From an uncultured Pelagibacteraceae bacterium (GTDB taxonomy: Bacteria; Pseudomonadota; Alphaproteobacteria; Pelagibacterales; Pelagibacteraceae), in contig CACNCN010000004.1 of NCBI GenBank assembly GCA_902618975.1, positions 1 to 64,000 on the forward strand: a DNA stretch of 64,000 nt, read 5' to 3'. The notes under the pieces are model-generated. The model was not told where the DNA came from. It made no database searches and saw only the letters and a program-made list of their open reading frames with translations. Within the stretch, counting starts at the first letter, position 1; each line of letters opens with the position of its first letter. Shown here in pieces: positions 20,794-30,779 of the stretch. Both the position numbers and the translations under genes were made by a program.

Positions 20794-21879
20794 ATGAAAA
20801 TTGGAAGTGTTACAGAAAATAAAGACACTGAAAAAAGAATTTCAATAACTCCTGAAATAGCAAAGAAATATATATCAAGCGGTTTTGAGATATTGATAGA
20901 AAATAATTTCGCGACGCATCTAGGTATTTCCGATGAAGAATTTTTAAAAGAGGGATGTAAAATTGAAAGTAGAAATAATGTTTTAAAAAATTCAGATATT
21001 ATTTTACAGCTCAATTTACCAGATGAAAAAAGTATTAATTTGATCGACGAAAATAAAGTATTGATTGGTAATTTTAATTCAAGTGAAAATAAAAATTTAA
21101 TAATAAATCTATCTAAAAAAAATATATCTGTTTTTTCAATGGAATTACTTCCAAGAATAACTAGAGCGCAGTCTATGGATATTTTATCTTCTCAAGCTAA
21201 TTTAGCTGGCTACAAAGCTGTAGTAGATTCTTTTGCTTTATTTAAAAAAGCTATACCTATGATGATGACTGCCGCAGGAACAATTTCTGCAGCAAAAGTA
21301 TTAGTAGTAGGAGCAGGAGTTGCGGGCTTACAAGCAATTGCTACAGCTAAAAGAATGGGCGCTATAGTGTTTGCAACAGATGTTAGATTAGCCTCAAAAG
21401 AACAAGTTGAAAGTTTAGGTGGTAAATTTTTAATAGTAGAAGGTGCTGAAAATTTAGAGACTGAGGGTGGATACGCCAAAGAGGCATCCGATGAATTTAA
21501 AAAAAAGCAAGAAGAGCTTCTTGCTGAAACTCTTAAAAAAATAGACGTAGTAATTTGTACAGCATTAATACCTGGAAAAAAGGCTCCAAAAATTATTAAT
21601 GAAAAAATGATCGCAAATATGAAATCGGGATCAATTATATATGATCTTGCTGCATCTCAAGGTGGAAACTCAGCGTATACAGAACCCGATAAATTAATAG
21701 ATAAAAATGGAATTAGTATTGTTGGTGATAGTACTATATTAAATAAATTACCTACATCTGCGTCAAACTTATATTCAAAAAATTTATATAATTTTGTTTT
21801 AAACCTTTATGATAAAGAAAAAAAAAAAATAAATATTAATATGGAAGACGAAATCATAAATAAGACGTTGGTAAAATAA
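20794..21879 (+). CDS. pntA: NAD(P) transhydrogenase subunit alpha part 1
   Basis: 'MKIGSVTENKDTEKRISITPEIAKKYISSGFEILIE', 'ITRAQSMDILSSQANLAGYKAV', 'VVGAGVAGLQAIATAKRMGA'. Confidence 0.95.
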   Translation: MKIGSVTENKDTEKRISITPEIAKKYISSGFEILIENNFATHLGISDEEFLKEGCKIESRNNVLKNSDIILQLNLPDEKSINLIDENKVLIGNFNSSENKNLIINLSKKNISVFSMELLPRITRAQSMDILSSQANLAGYKAVVDSFALFKKAIPMMMTAAGTISAAKVLVVGAGVAGLQAIATAKRMGAIVFATDVRLASKEQVESLGGKFLIVEGAENLETEGGYAKEASDEFKKKQEELLAETLKKIDVVICTALIPGKKAPKIINEKMIANMKSGSIIYDLAASQGGNSAYTEPDKLIDKNGISIVGDSTILNKLPTSASNLYSKNLYNFVLNLYDKEKKKININMEDEIINKTLVK

Positions 21880-21880
21880 T

Positions 21881-22189
21881 ATGGAAATAGATCCTTTTGT
21901 TTTTAGATTGAGTATTTTTATACTTTCAATATTTGTAGGCTACTACGTCGTATGGAGTGTAACTCCTTCACTTCATACACCATTAATGTCGGTTACCAAC
22001 GCAATCTCTTCAGTAATAATAGTGGGAGCAATTGTTGCAGCTCTAGCTGGAGATAAATCAAGTTTATTTAATACTTCCAACATTTTTGGATACTTAGCTA
22101 TAATTTTAGCTGCAGTAAACATTTTTGGAGGCTTTCTGGTAACGCAAAGAATGTTAGCAATGTATAAAAAAAAAAAGAAGGATAAATAG
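21881..22189 (+). CDS. NAD(P) transhydrogenase subunit alpha part 2 (membrane)
   Basis: 'VVWSVTPSLHTPLMSVTNAISSVIIVGAI'; between pntA and pntB. Confidence 0.93.
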   Translation: MEIDPFVFRLSIFILSIFVGYYVVWSVTPSLHTPLMSVTNAISSVIIVGAIVAALAGDKSSLFNTSNIFGYLAIILAAVNIFGGFLVTQRMLAMYKKKKKDK

Positions 22190-22194
22190 CAAAA

Positions 22195-23589
22195 ATGTCA
22201 GCAAACTTATTAGCAGTATTTTATTTAATATCTGGTGTATTATTTATTCTTGCACTGAGAGGACTTTCATCCCCTGAAACTTCAAGACAAGGAAATCTTT
22301 TTGGAATAATTGGTATGGCAATTGCAATAGGTGTAACCGTTATTTCAATAGGTAACTTTTCCCTAGGGCTAATTTATTTATTAGTTTGTTTATTAATCGG
22401 AGGATCGATTGGAGCTTTTATAGCTTTTAAAATACCAATGACAGCTATGCCGGAATTGGTTGCAGGTTTTCATAGTTTAGTTGGTCTTGCAGCAGTTTTC
22501 GTGGCAATATCTGCTTTTTTAAGTCCAGAAGTATTTAAACTTGGCTTTCCAGGGGATATAAAGATCGCAAGCTTAATAGAGATGTCTTTAGGAGCTTCAA
22601 TTGGGGCAATTACATTTACAGGTTCAATTATAGCATTTTTAAAACTAAAAGGTTTAATGTCAGGATCTCCGATAACATTTACCGGTCAGCATTATTTAAA
22701 TTTATTTTTAGGAATTGCACTACTAATCTTAATATTTTTGTTATGCAAATCACAATCGAGTAATTTGTTTTGGGCAATAATATTGATATCTTTTGCAGTA
22801 GGAGTACTATTAATCATCCCTATAGGTGGAGCAGATATGCCAGTGGTGATTTCGATGCTAAATTCTTACTCAGGGTGGGCAGCCGCTGGAATTGGATTTA
22901 CTCTAGAAAATACCGCATTGATAATAACAGGTGCTCTTGTTGGCTCCTCTGGAGCTATATTGTCATACATTATGTGCAAAGGGATGAATAGATCTTTTTT
23001 TAATGTGATACTCGGAGGATGGGGTGCAACGGAAGACAACATAAAATCATCCTCAAAAGAACAAAAACCAGTTAAAAGTGGAAATGCAGATGATGCAGCT
23101 TTTTTGATGAAAAATGCATCTTCTGTTATTATAGTACCTGGATATGGTATGGCTGTAGCCCAAGCTCAGCATGCTCTAAGAGAGATGGTTGATGCATTAA
23201 AAAAAAATGGTGTTAAGGTAACATACGCAATTCACCCTGTTGCAGGCAGGATGCCAGGGCACATGAATGTTCTCCTAGCGGAAGCAAATGTTCCTTACGA
23301 TGAAGTTTTTGAATTAGAGGAAATAAATAATGATTTTGCAAATTGCGATGTAGCATATGTTATTGGTGCTAATGACGTAACTAACCCAGTAGCAAAATCA
23401 GATCCACAAAGTCCAATTTATGGAATGCCAATACTTGATGTAGAAAAATCAAAATCAGTATTATTTGTTAAAAGAAGTTTATCCCCAGGTTATGCTGGAA
23501 TTGATAATGATTTATTTTATCGAGATAATACTTTAATGTTATTTGCTGATGCAAAAAAGATGACGGAAGACATTATTAAGAGCTTATAA
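22195..23589 (+). CDS. pntB: NAD(P) transhydrogenase subunit beta
   Basis: 'LRGLSSPETSRQGNLFGIIGMAIAI', 'VPGYGMAVAQAQHALREMVD', 'HPVAGRMPGHMNVLLAEANVPYDEV'. Confidence 0.96.
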   Translation: MSANLLAVFYLISGVLFILALRGLSSPETSRQGNLFGIIGMAIAIGVTVISIGNFSLGLIYLLVCLLIGGSIGAFIAFKIPMTAMPELVAGFHSLVGLAAVFVAISAFLSPEVFKLGFPGDIKIASLIEMSLGASIGAITFTGSIIAFLKLKGLMSGSPITFTGQHYLNLFLGIALLILIFLLCKSQSSNLFWAIILISFAVGVLLIIPIGGADMPVVISMLNSYSGWAAAGIGFTLENTALIITGALVGSSGAILSYIMCKGMNRSFFNVILGGWGATEDNIKSSSKEQKPVKSGNADDAAFLMKNASSVIIVPGYGMAVAQAQHALREMVDALKKNGVKVTYAIHPVAGRMPGHMNVLLAEANVPYDEVFELEEINNDFANCDVAYVIGANDVTNPVAKSDPQSPIYGMPILDVEKSKSVLFVKRSLSPGYAGIDNDLFYRDNTLMLFADAKKMTEDIIKSL

Positions 23590-23590
23590 A

Positions 23591-24283
23591 TTGACAAAAA
23601 TTTTCTGCGATATTGCTGACATTAAATTGATAAAAAAATTTGATAAAAAAAAAATTGTTAAAGGTTTTACAACAAATCCGTCTTTAATGAGAAAAGCTGG
23701 AGCAAAAAATTACAAAAATTATAGCAAAAAAATATTAAAAATAACAAAAAAACCAGTTTCTTTTGAAGTTTTTGCTGATAGCGAATCCGACATGATTGAC
23801 CAAGGCAGAAAAATAGAAAAGTGGGGTAGAAATGTTTTTGTAAAGGTTCCAATTGTAAATTCAAAGGGTAAATTTATGGGCAGGGTTATAGAAACATTGA
23901 ATAATGAAAAAATTAAATTAAATGTGACAGCTGTATATACATCTTCACAAACCAAAAAAATACTTAAAAATATAGATAAAAAAACTAAAGTTATAATCTC
24001 TATTTTTGCTGGAAGAATGGGCGACACAGGAAAAGATCCTTTACCTGAATTTAAAAAAAGTATAAATCTCTCAAAAAATTATAAAAATGTTAGCATACTA
24101 TGGGCGAGTACAAGAGAGGCATATAATTTTATTCAAGCGAAACAGGTAAAGTGTGATATTATTACAATTCCGCCAAGTATAATTGAAAAAATAGAAATAT
24201 TTGGAAATACTTTTGGTCAGCTTACAAAACAAACAGTCAATGGATTTCTTGCTGACAGTAGAAAATCAAAATTTAAGATTTAA
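23591..24283 (+). CDS. tal: Transaldolase / fructose-6-phosphate aldolase-like (TTG start)
   Basis: 'KIFCDIADIKLIKKF', 'GFTTNPSLMRKAG', 'VFVKVPIVNSKG', 'ISIFAGRMGDTG'. Confidence 0.88.
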   Translation: MTKIFCDIADIKLIKKFDKKKIVKGFTTNPSLMRKAGAKNYKNYSKKILKITKKPVSFEVFADSESDMIDQGRKIEKWGRNVFVKVPIVNSKGKFMGRVIETLNNEKIKLNVTAVYTSSQTKKILKNIDKKTKVIISIFAGRMGDTGKDPLPEFKKSINLSKNYKNVSILWASTREAYNFIQAKQVKCDIITIPPSIIEKIEIFGNTFGQLTKQTVNGFLADSRKSKFKI

Positions 24284-25514
24284 TTTTTGATTTGCTCATC
24301 ATTATTGAGTAATTTAACCAAAAAAAACCTGCATAATAAGTTGAAAAAAAACTTCCAGAGGGAAGAAAAGGGATTAAGCTTGCTAATATAAATAAAAAAC
24401 CTGATACACAGTATAAATTTTTTTCAGTAATAAAACTTTTAATAAATATATAAAAGGATGTTGTTATAAATATTAAAAAACATATATATCCAAATATTCC
24501 AGTTTCACTTAAAAACTGTAAATGAATTTGATGTGGATGAGTACCCCATCTTTGGTTTTTCAAAGGATGGTCTAAATTATCATATTTCTTGTTTCCACTT
24601 TCCTCTCTAAAATTTTTAATCCCAATTCCGAATATTTTATTGTCTAAATATATCTCTTTAGCAACCTTGAAATGAGCACCGTATTGTGAGTTATTTAAAA
24701 ATTTATTTATACCTCCACTTGCATAAAATACATTATAAAACCTTGTTTTATAATTTACATTCGTAAAAATTGTTAATGCTACAATAACTATAATCGATAA
24801 AACCGAGATGAACTTGAATTTTTTTGAAAGTCCTGAGAAAAAAAGAATGAATAAGCTTATTACAAATAAGGTTTTTATAAAATTTGATCTTTCACCTATA
24901 ACTAATGATGTAAATATAAATAAAACAGAAAAACTATAAATAATATATTTTTTATTAGAATAGGTATTGGTTATGTAACTTAATATAATTAAAACAAAAC
25001 CTAAAAAAAAACTACCAATTACTAATTCATCACCTGTAAAACTCGCTATTCTTCCTGGCATGTAGGACTTAAAACCTAAAGAATTAAAACCAAATAAAAA
25101 CTCAAAGATAACATCAAAGGTTACAACGAAAAATATTATACTCCAAAATTTATATATTTTGTTAATCTTTAAATTAACAAAGTGTGAATTTAAATCAATA
25201 AATGCAAGAATAAAAAAAATTATAAAAAAAAATTTAATTACCTTAGGATAAGAATTGACTATATTTTGGGAAAAATACAAATTAATTAAATACGATACAA
25301 ATAAAAAAAATAATAAAAAAAAATTTATATTATTAAGATTTTTTTTAATTCCATCTTTAAAAATAATTATTATGTAGATGAAACTTATTAAAAAAGTAAA
25401 TAAGTTAATTATCAAATTTCCAAATAAAAAACATGTTGGATAAAGTAAAAACAAATAATAAATTATTATTCTATTGTCTAAGAGTTTAATTTTTTTCTCA
25501 GTGATTAGGTGCAT
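24273..25514 (-). CDS. O-antigen ligase / WaaL-Wzy-like membrane protein
   Basis: Polytopic, with C-terminal 'GIGIKNFREES...GTHPHQIHLQFLSETGIFG' typical of O-antigen ligases. Start corrected to 25514, because the listed extension lies in the adjacent tRNA. Confidence 0.88.
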   Translation of the reverse strand: MHLITEKKIKLLDNRIIIYYLFLLYPTCFLFGNLIINLFTFLISFIYIIIIFKDGIKKNLNNINFFLLFFLFVSYLINLYFSQNIVNSYPKVIKFFFIIFFILAFIDLNSHFVNLKINKIYKFWSIIFFVVTFDVIFEFLFGFNSLGFKSYMPGRIASFTGDELVIGSFFLGFVLIILSYITNTYSNKKYIIYSFSVLFIFTSLVIGERSNFIKTLFVISLFILFFSGLSKKFKFISVLSIIVIVALTIFTNVNYKTRFYNVFYASGGINKFLNNSQYGAHFKVAKEIYLDNKIFGIGIKNFREESGNKKYDNLDHPLKNQRWGTHPHQIHLQFLSETGIFGYICFLIFITTSFYIFIKSFITEKNLYCVSGFLFILASLIPFLPSGSFFSTYYAGFFWLNYSIMMSKSKIKS

Positions 25515-25520
25515 TATTAT

Positions 25521-25597
25521 TGGTTGCGGGGGACGGATTTGAACCGCCGACCTCAAGGTTATGAGCCTTGCGAGCTACCAGGCTGCTCCACCCCGCG
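25521..25597 (-). tRNA. tRNA-fMet (CAT)
   Basis: Reverse complement CGCGGGGTGGAGCAGCCTGGTAGCTCGCAAGGCTCATAACCTTGAGGTCGGCGGTTCAAATCCGTCCCCCGCAACCA: unpaired C1, CAT anticodon, encoded CCA. Confidence 0.97.
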
Positions 25598-25601
25598 AAA
25601 T

Positions 25602-25808
25602 TTAAATCCTGTTTTTTAACTTATTTAATTTTTTTACTCTTTTTATATTTTCTTGAAGAATTCTCTTCTTTTTCTCAGAAGGTTTTTCGTAATTATTTTT
25701 TAGTTTAATAATTTTAAAGAAACCATCTCGCTGTAGTTTTCTTTTAAGAACTCTTAAAGCTTGCTCTACATTATTGTCTTTAACTTCTATTTTAATAAAT
25801 ACCTCCAA
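25602..25808 (-). CDS. rpsU: 30S ribosomal protein S21
   Basis: 'NNVEQALRVLKRKLQRDGFFKIIKLKNNYEKPSEKKKR'. Confidence 0.93.
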   Translation of the reverse strand: MEVFIKIEVKDNNVEQALRVLKRKLQRDGFFKIIKLKNNYEKPSEKKKRILQENIKRVKKLNKLKNRI

Positions 25809-25852
25809 AAAAAGTGTCTACTAACACTTTAGAATAATTTTGTCTATAATAT

Positions 25853-26416
25853 TTATTTATCTAATTTTTCTTTAATTTTTTTTTCTTTTTTAATACGTCT
25901 ATCAGCTTTTTCTAAAGCATTGATTAATTCTTTTTGAGAAAACAACCCCATTGCAACAGGATCTTTAGCGTTAAGGCTATTATAGTTCCAATAATTTTTA
26001 TTACGAATTGAAGATACTGAGTTTTTCGTAATACCAACTAGTTTTGCAATTTGAGAGTCTTTCAGTTTAGAATGTTGTTTTAATAACCATAAAGCAGCAT
26101 CAGGTTTATCCTGTCTTTTTGACAAGGGAACATATTTTTTAATTTTTTTATCTTCTGTTTTAATTTCTAAATCATTCAAATTTATATTCAGTGGTCTATT
26201 TTCATTTTCTGAAGACAATTTTATTTCTTCTCTGGTCAATTGACCAGAAATTATAGGATTATAAGCCACAATGCCTTTCCCAACATCACCGTCTGCAATA
26301 CCTTGAATTTCAACTTCATGCATATTACAAAAATTTGCTATTTGTTTGAAAGTTAATGTAGTATTTTCTACTAACCATAAGGCAGTAGCCATTGGCATTA
26401 AAGGAGTTTTTGTCAT
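25853..26416 (-). CDS. DUF1013-family protein (TrcR-like alphaproteobacterial regulator)
   Basis: 'PLMPMATALWLVENTTLTFKQIANFCNMHEVEIQGIADGDVGKGIVAYNPI' and 'DSQIAKLVGITKNSVSSIRN'. Confidence 0.85.
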   Translation of the reverse strand: MTKTPLMPMATALWLVENTTLTFKQIANFCNMHEVEIQGIADGDVGKGIVAYNPIISGQLTREEIKLSSENENRPLNINLNDLEIKTEDKKIKKYVPLSKRQDKPDAALWLLKQHSKLKDSQIAKLVGITKNSVSSIRNKNYWNYNSLNAKDPVAMGLFSQKELINALEKADRRIKKEKKIKEKLDK

Positions 26417-26421
26417 TATTA

Positions 26422-26646
26422 TTATTTTTCAGATTTAAAATCTTTAAATTTTTTATTAAATTTACTTACTCTACCCTTGTCCAATAATTTTTGCTTACCG
26501 CCTGTCCATGCGGAATGAGACTTAGGATCAATTTCGAGTTTTAAAGTTTCTCCTTTTGAGCCCCATGTAGACATTGTCTCAAATTTTGATCCATCGGTCA
26601 TCTCAACATTAATTAAATGGTAATCAGGATGTATGTTTTTTTTCAT
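26422..26646 (-). CDS. rpmE: 50S ribosomal protein L31
   Basis: '[67 protein letters not shown]'. Confidence 0.95.
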   Translation of the reverse strand: MKKNIHPDYHLINVEMTDGSKFETMSTWGSKGETLKLEIDPKSHSAWTGGKQKLLDKGRVSKFNKKFKDFKSEK

Positions 26647-26681
26647 AGCGCGTTTTATAACAAAAACAAAATCAAAAACAA

Positions 26682-27422
26682 TTAAAAGTTATCAAGTTTT
26701 TTCAACAATTTGTCATGAATAATCTCACTTGAAGCAATGATATTAATATTTTTAATAGACTTCATGTTAAAATTACAGAGTTTTCCACCCGCCTCTTCAA
26801 CAATTAAACAACCTGCCGCTATATCCCAAATGTTTAAATTATTTTGAAAATAACCGTCAAATCTTCCAACACCAACATATGCAAGGTCAAGTGCTGCACT
26901 CCCAGTTATCCGTGAACTTAAACTAGTATTAAAAACAGATTCCTTATTCGATGAAAACAAACAATCTTCTAAATTTTTTTTTTTTGACACCCTGGCTCTA
27001 GAATTATTTAAATATGCTCCCTGATCTTTTTCTGCGTAGAATAACTCGTCTTTAATAGGATCAAAAATTACACCAGATACGATTTTACCATAAGATTTTA
27101 ACGCAATTGATATACAAAAATGTGGAATACCGTGAAGAAAATTTGTAGTTCCATCAATTGGATCAATTATCCATATATTTTCCTTATCAGGATTATCGAT
27201 TATACCTTTCTCTTCAGAAATTACTGTGTAATTTTTTTTATACTTTAGCAATTCATCAATTATTAATTTCTCTACTTTTTTGTCTGAATTAGTAACAAAG
27301 TCCTTTGGTCCTTTTTTTGATACCTGTAGATTTTCAATTTCTCCAAAGTCCCTTTTCAATATTTTGGATGCTTTTTCAGCAGCCCTAATCATAATATTTA
27401 AATTTGGTGAAATAGATTTCAT
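26682..27422 (-). CDS. suhB: Inositol monophosphatase family protein
   Basis: '[42 protein letters not shown]', '[15 protein letters not shown]'. Confidence 0.92.
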   Translation of the reverse strand: MKSISPNLNIMIRAAEKASKILKRDFGEIENLQVSKKGPKDFVTNSDKKVEKLIIDELLKYKKNYTVISEEKGIIDNPDKENIWIIDPIDGTTNFLHGIPHFCISIALKSYGKIVSGVIFDPIKDELFYAEKDQGAYLNNSRARVSKKKNLEDCLFSSNKESVFNTSLSSRITGSAALDLAYVGVGRFDGYFQNNLNIWDIAAGCLIVEEAGGKLCNFNMKSIKNINIIASSEIIHDKLLKKLDNF

Positions 27423-27431
27423 TGGAACGTT

Positions 27432-27992
27432 TTAAATTTTTTTTAAATATTCTAATGTCCTTGAATCAAAAACAATTTCATCCCCAGTATTTATAAAAGG
27501 AGGAACTTGAATTTTTAATCCATTATTTAAAATTGCTGGCTTATAAGAAGATGAAGCAGTTTGACCTTTTATTGCTACTTCTGTCTCTAAAATTTTTGCC
27601 TCTAATTGATTAGGTAATTCTATTTTTATAGGCATATCATTATAAAAGCTAATCTTTACCTCCAAATTTTCTGTCAATAATTCTTCTTTAGTTGAAATAA
27701 TCAACTTGTTAATATTGATTTGCTCAAATGTTTTTTGATTCATAAAATAAAAATCATTATTTTCTTTATAAAGAAATAAGTAATTTTCTTCGTCAACCAT
27801 AGCCTTTTCAACACTGTCATTAGATCTAAATCTTTCATTTAATTTAGTACCAGAATTGATACTTTTCATTTCCACCTGATTGAATGCTCCACCTTTTCCA
27901 GGTTTGACGTGCTGAGTTTTTAATACTTCCCACAAATCACTCTTGTATTCTATGAGCATTCCTATTTTAATTTCATTTGCATTAATTTTCAT
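27432..27992 (-). CDS. efp: Elongation factor P
   Basis: 'NEIKIGMLIEYKSDLWEVLKTQHVKPGKGGAFNQVEMKSI', 'IQVPPFINTGDEIVFDSRTLEYLKK'. Confidence 0.95.
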   Translation of the reverse strand: MKINANEIKIGMLIEYKSDLWEVLKTQHVKPGKGGAFNQVEMKSINSGTKLNERFRSNDSVEKAMVDEENYLFLYKENNDFYFMNQKTFEQININKLIISTKEELLTENLEVKISFYNDMPIKIELPNQLEAKILETEVAIKGQTASSSYKPAILNNGLKIQVPPFINTGDEIVFDSRTLEYLKKI

Positions 27993-28605
27993 AAGTTATT
28001 TTTTTAATTGCTTCCACAGGAGACAAATTTTTATTATTCCAAATGTAGCCGGAAATAGCTAAAAAATTAGGTTTATGCAATAAAAGTTTTTTAAAATTAA
28101 AAGAATTTATTCCTCCTATCAAAACAATTGGAATTTTACTCAACTTTTTAGCTATACTGATGGTTTTTAAATTTGCTTTATATTTCACTTTCTTAGTATT
28201 ACTTGGATAGAATGCTCCTAAAGCAATATAATTAGCTTTACTTTTAATTGCTTTTTTTATTAATAAAATAGAATTATGACAAGTAACTCCTATAATCTTA
28301 TTTTTAATAATTTTTCTTGCATCTCTGATTTTAATATCTGATTGGCCTAAATGACAACCGTCTGAGTCTAATATCTTAGCTATTTTTGGCGTATCATTAA
28401 CAATAAATTTTACTTTATTACTTGAGCAGATTAATTTAATTTTCTTACCTATTAACAAAATTTCTTTTGTACTATAATTTTTTAATCTAAGTTGAAAATA
28501 AGCAACTTTATTAGTCCTTAAAATTTTATGCAAATCTTCATAAAAATTTTTATATATATGGTTCGGGGAAATTAAGTAGATATATTTTTTATTGTGCGGT
28601 TTCAA
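27982..28605 (-). CDS. thiE: Thiamine-phosphate synthase
   Basis: 'YFQLRLKN', 'FIVNDTPKIAKILDSDGCHLGQSD', 'GVTCHNS', 'YIALGAFYPSNTK', 'IVLIGGIN'. Confidence 0.9.
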   Translation of the reverse strand: MKPHNKKYIYLISPNHIYKNFYEDLHKILRTNKVAYFQLRLKNYSTKEILLIGKKIKLICSSNKVKFIVNDTPKIAKILDSDGCHLGQSDIKIRDARKIIKNKIIGVTCHNSILLIKKAIKSKANYIALGAFYPSNTKKVKYKANLKTISIAKKLSKIPIVLIGGINSFNFKKLLLHKPNFLAISGYIWNNKNLSPVEAIKKITYEN

Positions 28606-29599
28606 TATCTTTTGACCACTTTCCTTGTGCTGCTAAAGTATTCATCTCTGCTCTATGATTAAATATCTTTTGAGTACCTTTAGTATCTTCAACATTATTT
28701 GACCAGTATTTCAATGCACTCTGTTGTAATGCTCTCCCGTAAGAATAAGTCATTATAAACTTAGTATTGTTATATTTATTTATTAAATTTAAATTTTCTG
28801 TTGCTTCAACTTCAGATTGACCACCCGACAAAAATGCTATTCCAGGCACTTCTTTCGGCACTGAATTTTTTAGACATTCAAGTGTTAATTTTGCCACTTC
28901 GTCACTAGAAATTTTATCTCCCGAGTCACTCCCTGCTAGTACCATATTTGGTTTTAGGATTAGGCCACTCAAATCAACGTTATGTAACATTAGCTCACTA
29001 AAACATTCTTTAATAACTTCGGAAGTTTTTTCTAAACATTCATTTGCTGAATGACTGCCGTCCATAAGTACCTCTGGTTCTACTATTGGAACCATTTTAC
29101 ATTCTTGCACAATAGCAGCATATCTAGCTAATGCATGAGCATTTGATTTCATCGACAACTTAGTAGGATATTTTTGAGATATAATATACACACCTCTCCA
29201 TTTTGTAAATTTTGCGCCTAAATTATAATACTCTTTTAGTCTTTCTCTTAACCCATCAAGACCTTCTGTAATCTTTTCATGAGGTGACCCTGCTAAAGTT
29301 TTTGCACCGGTATCTACTTTAATTCCAATATGAGATCCCATGTTTGAAATAATTTCAGGTATTCTTTTGCTGTTATATGATTGTCTAATTGTCTCTTCAT
29401 ATAAAATTACTCCTCCAATACACTTCCTCATACTTTCAGATGAAAAAAGTATATTTCTAAACGCCAACCTATTTTCAGATGTGGATGATACTCCAACACT
29501 ATCTAGTCTTTTTGTCATTGTCGCTGTACTTTCGTCAGCAGCCAATATACCTTTACCGTCTGATATTATTTCAAGAGCGATATTGTTTAAAATTGTCAT
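28589..29599 (-). CDS. fba: Class I fructose-bisphosphate aldolase
   Basis: 'GKGILAADESTATMTKRLDSVGVSSTSENRLAFRNILF', 'GAKFTKWRGVY', 'VPIVEPEVLMDGSH'. Confidence 0.96.
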   Translation of the reverse strand: MTILNNIALEIISDGKGILAADESTATMTKRLDSVGVSSTSENRLAFRNILFSSESMRKCIGGVILYEETIRQSYNSKRIPEIISNMGSHIGIKVDTGAKTLAGSPHEKITEGLDGLRERLKEYYNLGAKFTKWRGVYIISQKYPTKLSMKSNAHALARYAAIVQECKMVPIVEPEVLMDGSHSANECLEKTSEVIKECFSELMLHNVDLSGLILKPNMVLAGSDSGDKISSDEVAKLTLECLKNSVPKEVPGIAFLSGGQSEVEATENLNLINKYNNTKFIMTYSYGRALQQSALKYWSNNVEDTKGTQKIFNHRAEMNTLAAQGKWSKDIETAQ

Positions 29600-29600
29600 T

Positions 29601-30779
29601 TTAACTTAAAGCTTTTATACCAGGAAGTTCTTTACCTTCAAGATATTCTAAAAATGCTCCACCAGCGGTTGAAACAAAATTAAAGCTTTTCAATGCATTG
29701 ATTTGGTTTAAAACTGCAATTGTATCTCCACCGCCCGCAACTGAATAAATTTGGTTATTTTTATTTTTTTCAATTATTTTTTTTGCTATCTCGTAACATC
29801 CTATTGCAAAATTAATGTTTTCAAAATATCCAACGGGACCATTCCACAAAACTGTTTGACTAATTTCGATTATATCTTTTATTTTTTTTATAGTTTTTGG
29901 TCCAATATCTAAAATTAAGTCATCGTTTTTAACATCAGCAATTCCCTTAATAGTAGATTTACCATTTATACTATTGCCTACAGCAACATCTTCAGGAAAA
30001 GTAATCGAACATGAGTGAATTTTTGCTGTTTTAAAAATATCGCCAATTATTTTCTCACAATCCTTCTCCTTTAAAGATTTTCCTGTAGGATTACCCTTAT
30101 AACTTAAAATATTATTAGCCATCCCTCCAGCAATTATAATATGATCAAACTTTGGAATTAAATTTTTGATTAAACCAATTTTGGTTGAAATTTTTGAACC
30201 ACCTACTATACAAGAAATTGGTTTTTTTATTTCACTTGTTACCTTTTTTAATGCATTTATCTCAGTCTCTAATTGCAAACCAGCATAGGATGGTATAAAT
30301 TTTGTAATTTTACTAACTGACGCGTGCTCTCTATGTGAACACGAAAAAGCATCATTAACATATAAATCTCCTAGTTTTGCTAAATGTTTTGAAAAATTAT
30401 CATCATTTTTTTCTTCTTCTCTGTAAAATCTAATATTTTCCAAAACAATAATTTGATATTTTGTATCTTTAAATAAATCTTCTTTTTTTAATTCAAAAAT
30501 ATCTTTTTTTATTAATCTAATATCTTGGTTCAATTTAGTTTTTAAATTTTCACAGATTGGTTTTAAGGAGAGTGATTCTTCTTTTTTGCCATTAGGCCTA
30601 CCGATATGCGAAATAATTAAAATTTTGGATTTTTTTTTAAGTAGAAAATTGATTGTTGGTAATATTTTATTAATTCTCGTCTCATCTTTTATTATGCCAT
30701 TTTTTATAGGAACGTTTAAATCCAGCCTCAACAAAATCTTTTTGTCTCTCAGATTTTCTTGGTATCTTATAAATTTCAT
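29601..30779 (-). CDS. pgk: Phosphoglycerate kinase
   Basis: 'LLRLDLNVPIKNGIIKDETRI', 'ISHIGRPNGKKEESLSLKPI', 'VWNGPVGYFE'. Confidence 0.97.
   Translation of the reverse strand: MKFIRYQENLRDKKILLRLDLNVPIKNGIIKDETRINKILPTINFLLKKKSKILIISHIGRPNGKKEESLSLKPICENLKTKLNQDIRLIKKDIFELKKEDLFKDTKYQIIVLENIRFYREEEKNDDNFSKHLAKLGDLYVNDAFSCSHREHASVSKITKFIPSYAGLQLETEINALKKVTSEIKKPISCIVGGSKISTKIGLIKNLIPKFDHIIIAGGMANNILSYKGNPTGKSLKEKDCEKIIGDIFKTAKIHSCSITFPEDVAVGNSINGKSTIKGIADVKNDDLILDIGPKTIKKIKDIIEISQTVLWNGPVGYFENINFAIGCYEIAKKIIEKNKNNQIYSVAGGGDTIAVLNQINALKSFNFVSTAGGAFLEYLEGKELPGIKALS

Noticed and set aside
22770-22991. 73-aa plus-strand ORF inside pntB
   Set aside because: Alternate frame of the strongly conserved pntB gene; no recognisable motif.
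25515-25556. N-terminal extension of the O-antigen ligase ORF (MRSAVQIRPPQPII)
   Set aside because: Translated tRNA-fMet sequence; a plausible start codon lies just outside the tRNA at 25514.
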